64,000 nt of DNA, taken from NCBI GenBank assembly GCA_031002005.1, contig JARYHS010009186.1, forward strand, positions 101,961,992-102,025,991, given 5' to 3'. The DNA comes from Vandiemenella viatica. Lineage: Eukaryota > Arthropoda > Insecta > Orthoptera > Morabidae. Under the pieces are notes generated by a model. It was not told where the DNA came from and did not search any database. It saw nothing but the letters and a program-made list of their open reading frames with translations. Every line of letters begins with the position of its first letter. Position 1 is the first letter of the stretch. This document shows positions 34,166 through 44,180 of the stretch, in pieces. Position numbers and translations under genes: made by a program.

Positions 34166-34843
34166 TAATGTTGGGTTTTATTCTCCGTCCAGTGCAGCTA
34201 ACAAATGAAAAAACTTTGTTATGGCATATGCGTTTCGGTTTATTAGACCATCATCATTGCCCTAGAACAAGTTATGTACAATTTTTGATGTGCAGCATAA
34301 TGTTTATCTAAATGAAGGTATAAATTTTGTTATTAAATATTATTATAGCTTATTTTACTTACAGTTTTTCTATATTACATTAGTGTATGGAATTGTTCCA
34401 TATCAGTTTCTCCCCTTGAGGTTTCTCACTCACTGAACAATTTTTAATAAGAAGCATAATTTGCACACATCTGATTTTGAAAGTAACTTCTGGAACAAGC
34501 TTAGTTGATGTTATTCTTCTTGAGGTTATTCACCAACTAACCATTTTGTTATGATAAGCATATTTATACACGTATTTACACAATTTAGCTTTTAAACAGA
34601 CTTCTGTTATTGTTTATGGTTTCTTCTCAAAGATGCTAACTGTCTATGGCTTATGTATTACCAACCTAATTTGCTTACTGAAGTTAAGTTTTATCTTTGC
34701 TGTAGCGGTTTGTTTGCACATAAAAAATTCAACATAACTTGTTCTAGGGCACTGATGATGGTCTAATAAACCGAAACGCATATGCCATAACAAAGTTTTT
34801 TCATTTGTTAGCTGCACTAGACGGAGAATAAAACCCAACATTA
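34166..34843. mobile_element. Long-inverted-repeat (foldback-like) element, 678 bp
   Basis: The arms are 34166-34294 and about 34716-34843, roughly 125 bp each, nearly complementary throughout. The outer part starts TAATGTTGGGTTTTATTCTC on the left and ends GAGAATAAAACCCAACATTA on the right. The inner part includes CCTAGAACAAGTTATGT and its complement. The spacer of about 420 bp is AT-rich and non-coding. Each arm carries ATGATGGTC…AACCGAAACG. The superfamily is not resolved; long arms with a non-coding centre fit a foldback or MITE-like element. Confidence 0.75.
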
Positions 34844-34956
34844 TAATGTTGAAGGTTCATAAGACGAACAGTTCGCTATAAGAGATTATATTATGATCCG
34901 TATGGGTCAGAATATAATAAAGAGAATTTGATAGTGCTAAGACTTCTTCTAATTTT

Positions 34957-35146
34957 TTTTTTTTTAAAGTCTCACACTTCCAAAATCCGGTTACACCCCC
35001 ATTTTTCGACGAAATATCCACCTAAAATCGACTTTCACATCATTTGTAGCTCTGCAGTCCAACAATATTTCAAAAACCTCAAGTGAGATTTCGCCGGATC
35101 CACCCCCCCCCCCCAATTTCACCTCACGTAATTTATGGACGCCCCC
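34957..35146. mobile_element. MITE family B, truncated copy
   Basis: It matches the right half of 31684-32074: a T run, GACGAAATATCCACCTAAAA then TCGACTTTCACATCATTTG, GTGAGATTTCGCCGGATCC, a C run, and the terminus CACCTCACGTAATTTATGGA then CGCCCCC. The left half is missing. The base triplet after the end is TAA. Confidence 0.8.
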
Positions 35147-35149
35147 TAA

Positions 35150-36197
35150 GTAGTTGTAACATATGTGAGAACCGTTCAGGACGTATAAAACTTCGCTCCT
35201 ATTTGAAACTTCTGAAACGTTATAAGTGAAGGGATAATTTTTTGGGTGACTTAGGGAGCGTCTGTCGTTGACCGTCATCGTAGGTGCGAATTAAGGGGAC
35301 ATTCCTAGCATCTGTTTCGTCTAACTACTTCTTCACCACCTTTTTCCAACATTTTGGTGTCGGCTTCCTTCGATGAGTTTTACTTACCGTTGTTGTGGTC
35401 AAATTTGGAACTATGGTTTTACTGCCGTATGCCCTTGCGCCAACATACTGCTAGATCATATCAGGTACTAATGGAGGAACTGAAGTGTTGACACCTGTCT
35501 GTGAAACGTGCAACCATGTTCAGCATGTGATAAGTGTATTTTCTGTTTGTGAAATGTGTAGTTTATCAGGCGAAGCATTCGCAGTCAGGACGGCCGGTCC
35601 ACGGGGGCCTCGTGCCCAGTCCGTTGTACCTTCCCGATCAATTGCACGGTGCCTCAGCGCACTGATCAACACTGGCGGGTATCTGTTTCGTCTTCCTTGA
35701 CCAGATATAATCTTTATCTGATTCGATCGGTTGTCCATACCCCTGGCCATTTCTGGCTACTGTAAATTCAAATAATCTCTACCCAGTTTTTTAAAGAACC
35801 CTTCGCGGATTACGCCACCATCGCCAAAAGTAGTCGTAAAAAGTGTACTTAAGATGAAATTACAGTATAAGACATCCAGGTAAGTGAAGATCCGATATTT
35901 TGCGGTAACTGAAGTAAGGGTGATGGAATTTCAAGCCACAACTGCCAATAGAATTTCGGCTATAATATCATACACCGGAAGATTCAGCATTTTGAAATAC
36001 AGAGCAGAAACTGATGCAGTTGTAACGATAAACATCAGGTTCCTCTGGCAATGGATTTGTTCACAGTAAATTAGTATAACATTTCGCAACCCGAGATAGA
36101 AAAAGTGCATCATAGAACGCGACAATCAGCACGAGCCATTCCAAAAGCGACAGCACGTCTTCATGGAAAAGAAACCTCAAAGTTCAAGGACATAAAG
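35150..36197. other. Non-coding stretch, nothing recognised
   Basis: ORFs of about 60-76 codons around 35485-35750 lie on both strands and are shadows of each other, without motifs. Confidence 0.35.
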
Positions 36198-36467
36198 GGG
36201 CGTCCATTAATTACGTGAGGTGTTTTCCGGAATTCCGGATCCCCCCCTCTGGTGAGACTACGTGAGATTTGATCGAACCCCCTCCCCTGTAAAATGACGT
36301 GATATTTTGATGGAGCTTTTTGATACCTTTTTTATGCTCCCAAGGGCGGTTATACCCCCCTAAAGTCGGTTTATACCCCCTCCTCGCCCTTGGTGAGGTT
36401 TCGTGAGATTTCGTCGGACCCCCCCCCCCCCTTTTTCTATTTCACCTCACGTAATTAATGGACGCCC
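36198..36467. mobile_element. MITE family B, copy 3 (270 bp), perfect 25-bp ends
   Basis: The left end GGGCGTCCATTAATTACGTG continues AGGTG, and the right end 36443-36467 is its exact reverse complement over 25 bp. Within are 'CTCTGGTGAGACTACGTGAG'-type words, 'TTTCGTGAGATTTCGTCGGA' and a C run, as in copy 1 but with an internal deletion. No 3-bp duplication is evident (aag on the left, tct on the right). Confidence 0.85.
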
Positions 36468-36709
36468 TCTAGGAATACGAACCATCCCGAATTGATCAGA
36501 TTGAATCCCATATTCCACCCAAACACCAGGATCAATGAAAGTTGTTCTGGGAATTTGTGTCAAGATTGTGAAAGCAGGTATTACACAGCTATCAGATATC
36601 AGTGCCGGGCAAGAAGATAGCAACTATATTGGAAAATGTGTGGAGCAACTGCTGTTCCAAGTGTACACTGAGTAAAACGGGTGCAGATTTCATAAACTGA
36701 CACAAGGTT

Positions 36710-38545
36710 CATGGTCGTAGGTAAAGTAGATGTGGCCTATAGTAAGATCAAACAAAATTTTGGAGAACTGAAGAAAATATGTATTATCATTAAAAGCTGC
36801 TGATAGGAAACCTCTTTTAAACTCAAACGAAAGAGCTAACTGATGGAAGGAACTATGGTTTATGACAGTAATCTTGTTGTAGGCCATGTTCCGCAGTTGT
36901 TGCATAAATATTTTTGAATAAAAATCCGTCTTCTAACAACTGTTTTTTATTGACTTGTATCTACCATTATACAAGTCAATAAAAAACAGTTGTTAGAAGA
37001 CGGATTTTTATTCAAAAATATTTATGGTTTATGATGTAGATGATTTTAACAACATTCTGGAAAAAGACTTTGATGACTTATAAAATCCCGTTTTAGTAAC
37101 AGAATTTGACAGAGCATTGAAAGATCTGAAATCAAATAAGGCAGTTGGAACTGATGAGATTCCTGCAGAACCTCTGAAAGCCTTAGGAGAAGAATGAAAC
37201 TAAAGATTATTCAAACTGATATTAAAAGGTTACAAAACTGGATAGATTTTAATAAAAGTATCATCCTCACACTTCCGAAGAAAGCACAAGCCAACAAATG
37301 CCATACACAATATAAGCCTGACATTACAAGTTTCAAAAATACTGACCACAATAATATACAGAAGAATGGAAAGGGTAGTGGAAGAGATAGTAGGCGGAAA
37401 TCATTTTGGGTTCAGGAAAAACCGCAGTACAGGAGAGGCAAATTTGGCTTAAGTTGAGGACGGATCAAGAGAATCAAAGATAATGTTATAGCGTTTGTTG
37501 ATTTATAAAAAGCTTTTGATAATGTTAAGTGGGACAATATTTTAATTTTTTTAAAGAAGTCGGGTGTAAAATATTGAGATAGAAGAATACTTTATAATCA
37601 ATATTAGAATCAGATGCCTATAAAAAAAGTAATTATGAGGGACATACATCAGTTAAAAATTGTGTGCGACAAGGTTGTAGTCTACCTCCATTAATATTCA
37701 ATTCATATGTGGAGGAAGCAATAAAGGAATTAAAAGAAAAATTGCAATGTATTCAAGGAGAAAAGAATAGTATGCTACGCTTTTCTGATAACATTGTTCT
37801 CTTAGCAGAACGTTCTGAGGATGTAGAGAAGTCATTGAATGTCATGAATAATATAATGAATGAATATTTTGAGCTAAATATAAACCAAAACAAAAGTGAT
37901 GAAATGTATTAGAAATTATAGCAGTAACAGTTAATTAAATATAAAAATAGGATCGAATGCGATAGATGAAGTAATTGAATTCTGCTACTTAGGAATTAAA
38001 ATTACAACTGATGGTTGAAGCAGGAATGGTGTTAAAAGCAGAATAGCACTAGCGAAAAGAGCCTTCATTAAAAAGATCTTTCAGTTTCAATTATTGATCT
38101 AAGAAAGAACTTTTTAAAAACGTATGTGTTGAGCAAAGCATTTTATGGTAGCGAATCATGGACTCTAGCAATACCAGACAGAAGGAAAATTGGAAAATTT
38201 GAAATGCGGTGCTATAGAAGAATTCTGAAAATTAAGTTGACAGATAAAATATGAAATGGACGTGTTTTGGAAAAGATGGATGAGAAAAGAAGATTGCGAA
38301 AGAGTCTTATTGAAAGAAAAGACAGGGAGGTAGATCAGATTTTAAGACATGCGGGATTGTTAATTTGTTAGTGGAGAGAACAGTTGAAGTAACAAACTGT
38401 ACAGGTAGAAAAAGATTAGAACATTAGAAGAAGGTAATTGAAAATGTAGGTTTTAAGGGATATGTTGAGTTGAAGAGGTTAACGCAAGATTGGAAGGGAT
38501 GGAAGACTGTATCAAACCAGTCAAGAGATTGATGACGGAAAAAAA
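36710..38545 (+). pseudogene. RTE LINE, 5'-truncated decayed copy 2
   Basis: It starts at the position equivalent to MVVGKVDVAYRKIKQNFGE of the 27-30 kb element, so the endonuclease is missing. Recognisable pieces follow: the segment at 37095-37190 (ALKDLKSNKAVGTDEIPAE), VRQGCSLPPLIFNSYVEEAI, MLRFSDNIVLLAERSEDVEK (the catalytic FADD has become FSDN), INQNKSDEMY, and a C-terminal tail ending in ATCAAACCAGTCAAGAGATT and an A run at 38539-38545. Many stops and indels mark it as the oldest of the three RTE copies. A 157-bp insertion with a palindrome interrupts it. Confidence 0.85.
36854..37034. repeat. Perfect 58-bp palindrome inside a short insertion
   Basis: The arms 36903-36960 and 36969-37026 are exact reverse complements over 58 bp with an 8-nt spacer (CTACCATT). 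The palindrome lies within a 157-bp stretch foreign to the LINE (36866-37022), bounded by direct repeats tatggtttatga (36854-36865 and 37023-37034). Such a duplication is expected if the segment was inserted by transposition or by a template-switch event. The left 40 bp of the insert (36866-36902) is not part of the hairpin. No coding content. Confidence 0.85.
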
Positions 38546-38890
38546 GGAAGATTCGGTTTTCTCCGCTATACTCTTTAATTTGTACATTCATGATCTGTCT
38601 CTTAAGTTCGTATAGGCGGATGATTTCTCCCTTGCAGTGCGAAGAGCTAATATCACGGAGACAGAAGAAATCCCTACCCGCGACGTTCAGGAGATTGATG
38701 CCTACTTTAGAAGATGACGCCTTAAACCTAACCCAAAGTAGTTAACATTCAACCTGAGTAACAAATGAACTAACCACCAGGCAACTACAATGTTCAGATA
38801 CTTAAATATAATAAAATCCCGAAATATTGGGAATAGCATTAGATAGGTCTCTCACTTACAGAAAGAACCTTCAGAACAGCTGTCAAGTTA

Positions 38891-39030
38891 AGACGTAATA
38901 CCATGGTTTCCCAAATCACTTCCAGACAAGTGCCGGGATGCTTCCTTAAAAAGGCCATGGCCGAATTCCTTGCCCCCATCCTTTCCCGTCTCTAAAGAGA
39001 CGTAAAGCAGTTAAAAAAAAAGACGTAATA
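38891..39030 (+). mobile_element. SINE family 1, 5'-truncated, 10-bp duplication
   Basis: The body 38901-39020 starts at CCATGGTTTCCCAAATCACT, so the tRNA-like head is missing, and runs to GACGTAAAGCAG plus an A tail. It is flanked by agacgtaata at 38891-38900 and 39021-39030. It is inserted in the Jockey-like LINE in the same orientation. Confidence 0.9.
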
Positions 39031-39161
39031 GGCTGGCTGTAACTATATGTAGAGCTGATGCAAACATGTTAGAACAGCCTTGACCCTGGTTTACTCCTCA
39101 GTTGACTTGGCGTGTGGCTCAATAGCTCTTACACCCACATGGTGGACGTTCAGCTTCACTA

Positions 39162-39401
39162 TTTTTTTTTTTTTAATTGCTTAACGTCTCTTAACAGCGA
39201 GGTCTTTAGAGACGGGAAAGGATGGGGGGCAAGGAATGGGAAGGAATTCGGCCATGGCCTTTTGAAGGAAGCATCCCGGCATTTGCCTGGAGTGATTTGG
39301 GAAACTATGGAAAACCCAAATCTGGATGCCCGGACGGGGATTCGAACCGCCGTCCTCCCGAATGGGAGGCCAGAACGCTAATCGTTACACCACCACGCTC
39401 G
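39162..39401 (-). mobile_element. SINE family 1, full length, minus strand
   Basis: On the minus strand it reads CGAGCGTGGTGGTGTAACGA (A box), CCTCCCATTCGGGAGGACGG, GGTTCGAATCCCCGTCCG (B box), the whole body, and a 3' end with the A tail seen here as the T run 39162-39174. It lies inside the Jockey-like LINE. I could not define its target duplication. Confidence 0.9.
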
Positions 39402-39990
39402 ATTTAACAAAATCATATGCATCGTAACCGACACACTCCAAATGCTGCCGATGGTCAGCAACATTCTACCAACTCCTACCAGAAATCAAAGATTCTTACT
39501 CAGTTGGTCGAGATGATGAAGAATGAAGCGCTTCCCATCCACGATGATATTAAAATATATAAAACAGGACATCTGAAGTCTCGCCACCCTGCTTGGAAAA
39601 CTGCTATGAGTTTAAATTTCCAACTCCTTCAATCCTACAGATAGCTGGATAGCACAATGGGCATCATCAACACTGCAGGACATTTTGAAAATTAATAATC
39701 CTTGCTCACAGCTTCAAGGATTCAACTGGTTCCCATTTATTTGTAGTTGACTCAGTCGTATCAAGTATGTCTCTGGAAGAATTGCTTCTGTCCTCCACCT
39801 TTCCGGCTGCGCAGACTAGCATTAACAGCGATTCCGACTAGGTCACACAAAAAATGATGCATCTTTCACAGGATTGCGCACTTCATGTCTTCCCTGAAAC
39901 TTTGAAGAAGTTGAATTCATATACGCCAGAGGCGATGACTTGAATAGTTGGCTTCCCATTTGGAGAGTTGTGGCTGCAAACAAAGCATTT

Positions 39991-41689
39991 GACACTTGTT
40001 CCTATGATTTTGTATCCTTAAGCTATTAGCCTAGTTGTGAATATACTGTATAAATATTCTTTTTAATTCATCTATAGCTACATTATGTTCCTCACTGACT
40101 AACCATCATTTTGTGTCAAAATTTAGTGTATCATTCGTAAATATCATGTAAGCAACATACGCTAAGTAAATAAATACGGGATACATTCGAAATAATTCAA
40201 TAATTCAAAATGTTTTTCCACTTACTTAAAAATTTTCTGGTATCGATTATTCAAGGAGAATAACTCAACAAAATTTTGAACGAGCATTGTAAATCAAACA
40301 CTGAACTGCATTCCCGATTTCTAGCCCAAGATTGTCTTTTTATTTCAATTTGCACTCAGGGGAAACTTGGGAAAATGCTGTAATACAAGCGATGACAGAT
40401 TTTGTTACTACTTTTAATCTTCTTCGCAGAAGACAAAGTAGTAGCGCCATTAAACAGCCAGGACTTGGAAGAGTACAGTACAGTTAGAAGCTAAATATAT
40501 GAAAATATTTTTAATACCAAAGAACGTACCATTCATAAGACTTACAGGAAAATGAACATATTACATTAGGGAAGAGGTTTTAGCTTGCACCTCTCTTTAA
40601 TCATTTTTTTAAATCTCGCTTCTCAAAACAACACATTTATACCTTCTAAACTTAGACGTAAAATTCTTTTGTTTTATTGCTTTCCAAAACTGTGGTGACA
40701 GAAGTAGCCAAATAACATTTTCAGTGATTCGTTTTCTTCTTGAATTGAAACTGTAATTAATAACTCACATGAGTTACTCATTTTTCAATTCTGCGCACAT
40801 GATGAAGCAACTTAAAAAGTCGCAAGTAAAAACAATAATTGAAATTATTTCGATACTCAACGTCAAAGGCATTTCTTCGTACAAATGAGATTTTGTAGTA
40901 TTACGGACGATATGTCGCTAGATGTTGAGGAATGTTATTGAGAGTGACGATCGGAAATTGTCGGTTGCCGTAGGTCGGTATTGTCCCCTTTCCCTGCGGC
41001 AGCTGCGAACCCTCCCAGAGTGGGGGAACTGTCAGCTGCTCCTATTGTGGCAACGCACCACACCAGAATTCGCACACGCAAATCTCGCCTCTCCAATCAA
41101 CACATTTATACTTTCCAAGCATAACAGAAAACTGTTATATATAGTAGTAAAATATTCTCGTGGCAACGCCTGCTCATTATTCTACTCAAAACAAACTTGT
41201 GAGAACAATATGTAGAGCAAAATTTTTGGCTTCAAACCTACTCTGAAGGATTTTAGGAACACTTCACATGGCTCGCACGCCACGCAACATCATCATCTAA
41301 ATTTGCTTTGTATTGGAGGCATGGGAATAAAAGTAGCATTTCGTACGGAAAAATAAAATGCTGCTGTCTCACTTCAATGGTCATTTTTTATTAGAAAATA
41401 AATAATAATTTTTCCTAACTTATTACTTCTTTCTAAAAGGTTATTTTTTCTTGGACAGAGCACAGAGCAACAAAAAGTCTTTATACGAATGTAGTTATTG
41501 AAACTAAGTACAGAAAGAATTTTAATCTGTTTCTTTTTGCTCGAAATGTAATTAAACAAACTCTTCTTATTATTAGTTTTAATAGGCTCTAAGAATTACG
41601 CAAACACTACGTGGTACCATCGTTTGGTGAACTATTAAAGCTAACAATAAGTAAATATATTGATTACCGTTTGAAAGATAACGCCAATG
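39991..41689. other. Non-coding stretch, nothing recognised
   Basis: AT-rich, with a 97-codon ORF at 40922-41215 lacking any motif. Confidence 0.35.
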
Positions 41690-41790
41690 CAACTGTTTAA
41701 TTTATTTATTGTTGCGTCGTACGAGTTTCACCTCTCATCGAGGCATCATCGGCAACGAATCTGCGTTACAGTTTTTATGTACAGTTTTAT
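41690..41790 (-). repeat. Dispersed hairpin repeat shared with 15.5 kb
   Basis: On the minus strand GTTGCCGATGATGCCTCGAT continues GAGAGGTGAAACTCGTACG. CCTC and GAGG pair around GATGA, and GAAAC lies two bases after the stem. The same layout in diverged form lies at 15500-15640. Confidence 0.5.
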
Positions 41791-42689
41791 ATACATTTTT
41801 ATCTTATTAAATTGTAAACATGAGATATTTTCATAGCTGAATTTTACTTACTATTTACATTTGTTAATATGGTATGCAGCTGCGCATCCACAGTTTTCTT
41901 ATCCAATGCATGTTTTGCTTGTTTCATATTTATAATATTGTGCTTTCTCATCATTCAGTCGTCTGTTGGAGTCAGCTGGTTTGTTTATGTCTTGTCTCTG
42001 GTGCGCTTTCATATCCTTCGATTGTCTGCTGTGGCCATCTTGTTTGTATATGTCATGTCTGGTGCCGATAGCGCGTGTTTTGAAAAGTGTGCGTATACGT
42101 GATGATCTTGTTAATGTGTTTTATATTTATGTGTGAGGTATATGTGTGTGGAGGTGTATTTAAATATGTATTTAAGATTAATTAAATACCACATTTTTGT
42201 TAATATTTTGATCAAATTTTAAATTTCTGCTATGTCTCTAAGCAGCGTGGTGAGGTAAACTTTAGGCTTTGGTGGTTTTCCAGTGTTTCAGATAATAATT
42301 GACATAGTTCTATGTTCAGACAAGATTTTAACTTACGATCCGTTGCCAGGTGACTTAACAAGATGAGGCACTCCTCAGATTTTTAGTTAGACTTTCAAAT
42401 TGTGGAAATCCCACCTAATATGGTGAGCAGTTTTTGCGTGATGGTGGAACAAACAAACAAATGCACAAAAATAAGAAACTTTTTGTTCCAAAGACCTCTA
42501 AATGATAGATTCAATCGTTTTTCATCCAAAAAAAAAAAAAACCCTTTAACATACACTATTACAGTGTTATAATAATGTAGATCTAATTCTGTTAAGTAAA
42601 AAAAGGTGTTGTATTATCAGTTTTCATATAATATTGATCAATTTTCCTATTTGGTTTAAATGAAATTTACTCCCAAAAATTTTTAGTAT
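41791..42689. other. Non-coding stretch, nothing recognised
   Basis: AT-rich; short ORFs at 41869-42102 lie in T-rich DNA and code for low-complexity hydrophobic sequence only. Confidence 0.35.
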
Positions 42690-43586
42690 TGAGTACAATA
42701 ATTGCGAAAATATTCGAGACCACGTGATAATTCCGACGGACATTTCCGAAGCTGTGACTTGGCACAGGAATACACTGAAGTGTCGAAAATCATGGGACAA
42801 CTCTTAATACCATGTGGGACCCCATTTTACCCTGCGAAATGCATCAGTCCGGCGTGGAATTGACTCAACAGGTTGTCGGAAGTCGATTGAACGAATATTA
42901 AAACATGCGAAAGTATTGCTGGTACAGGAAGTTGTACAAAATGACCTTTCGATCATTTCCCAGATTGTATTCATGCCTGGCTTTCTAGGTGACCAAATCA
43001 TTTGCTGGAATAGTCCAGACTATTCCTCAAACCAATCGTGAACGGTTTCGGCCCGGTGACATGGCACAATTTGTTTGAAAACATGAAGGCCAAGAATTGC
43101 TGAACAGAAATATTTCCACTTAACGGTCAGTTCAGTATGACCAGAGTCCATACCAGGATGAAGCCACCACGACCAGCTTGCACAGTGTTTTCCAGAGTCC
43201 ATGCCCTTGTGTATCTGAGCCACACCCGGTCACTACCATCAGCTCTTGGAATCGTGACTCATCTGGCCACGCAACTTTTTCCCAGTCATCTAGGGTCCAA
43301 CCGATATATTCGCGAGCTGAGGAAAGGCACTCCAGCCGATGGTGTTTCGTTAGGAGGGGCACATGTGTCGGTCTTCTACTGCAACATCCCATCAACGCCA
43401 CATTTCGTTGCACTGCCACGTCTGTCGTGTCCCACACTGAATGATGCTGTTCTTTGAGGAAATGATCACTGTCTGTCAATGTGAATCTGTAGATCGAGGA
43501 ATGTCGAATTCAGGAACAATTTCCGAAATGGAATGACAAGTACTTCTGGTGCCAACTACCATTCCGCTTTTAAAGTCTGTTAATTC
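42690..43586 (-). pseudogene. Tc1-like transposon remnant
   Basis: On the minus strand, from about 43475, the translation has RRPTHVPLLTKHHRLECLSS and IGWTLDDWEKVAWPDESRFQ. 'DW..V.W.DESRF' is the first catalytic Asp region of Tc1 transposases. Later parts (WWLHPGMDSGHTELTVKW and beyond) are frame-broken. The N-terminal DNA-binding half is reduced to an untranslatable stretch to about 43586. The low-coordinate end (42690-42800) looks like a Tc1 3' flank, but no inverted ends were matched. It is dead. Confidence 0.8.
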
Positions 43587-43592
43587 ATGTTA

Positions 43593-43805
43593 TGCAGGTG
43601 TCGCAAAACGGGACTGCACTGTTCAGCTGCTTGCAAAAACTGCTCTGGTCTGTCTCGTGAAAACATTCCTAAGACTGAAGTAGATGAAGGAGAGGAAGCG
43701 TTCTTCGACCTCGAGGAAAGTGTTCCTGATGCAGTGGATGAATGAGACACAATTCTAGGTGAGGACATTGATAAACCGGGAAAATCCAAACGGAAAAGAA
43801 ATTGA
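43593..43805 (+). pseudogene. Cysteine-rich (CXC-like) C-terminal tail of an unknown element protein
   Basis: In frame from 43593 the translation is CRCRKTGLHCSAACKNCSGL followed by an acidic tail (VDEGEEAFFDLEESVPDAVD), one stop at 43743-43745, then DTILGEDIDKPGKSKRKRN and a stop at 43803-43805. The spacing CxCxxxGLxCxxxCxxC resembles the metallothionein-like CXC tail of many uncharacterised, repetitive insect proteins, followed by a charged end. The upstream part is missing because the sequence joins the Tc1 remnant at about 43586. The family is unresolved; I infer it is transposon-derived from its context. Confidence 0.5.
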
Positions 43806-43902
43806 TTTATGACCAACTTTTATCTTATTACGAATTTATAATGACTTAATAACTTTGTGCAATAACATTATGCATTCATTTCCGTTCTTGTCATCAGTAA
43901 TA

Positions 43903-44180
43903 GAGTGGTCTGGTAGCTCAGTGGTTAAGGAGTCTGACGGAAGATCGTAATCCCGGTTTCATATGTGATTTCAAAAGCCATTAAACCGACCTTCAGGTCT
44001 GTCACAGCTTGCTGTGTAATATGAAGTAGGCCAAAACGCTTCTGTGGTTCGGATTCCACGTTAAGCTGTAGGTTTCCTATACCGGGTAACATTACCTTGA
44101 TAGGTTAGTTAGCCAAAAAGGAGCGCATTGCGCAGCGAATCGAAAACAGTGACCTGGCGGCTGAACAATCCTGGATCTCC
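43903..44180 (+). mobile_element. tRNA-derived SINE family 2, full length
   Basis: The head is GGTAGCTCAGTGGTTAAGGA (A box), with a damaged B box (AATCCCGGTTTCATATG), then CGACCTTCAGGTCTGTCACA, TTCTGTGGTTCGGATTCCAC and GTTAAGCTGTAGG, and it ends near AGCGAATCGAAAACAGTGAC. The order is identical to the copy at 50.7 kb. Confidence 0.8.

Larger units (their letters stand above)
38546..39990 (+). pseudogene. Jockey-like LINE reverse transcriptase remnant, split by two SINEs
   Basis: Directly after the RTE copy's A run comes DSVFSAILFNLYIHDLSLKF, then V-stop-ADDFSLAVRRANITETE, where the polymerase motif ADD is kept behind a stop. DVQEIDAYFRR follows, then VWLNSSYTHMVDVQLH just before the second SINE. 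After that SINE comes CIVTDTLQMLPMVSNILPTP, HLKSRHPAWKTAMSLNFQLL, then degraded remains of the Jockey C-terminal 'GRC…H..G…CDCG…HI..CP' zinc-knuckle-like region to about 39990. Stops are frequent. The upstream part of the element is not recognised. Confidence 0.75.

Noticed and set aside
34752..34777. Functional hammerhead ribozyme
   Set aside because: The core words are present, but stem II would have a mismatched first pair, and neither a pairing stem I nor a cleavage triplet after a plausible stem III is visible.
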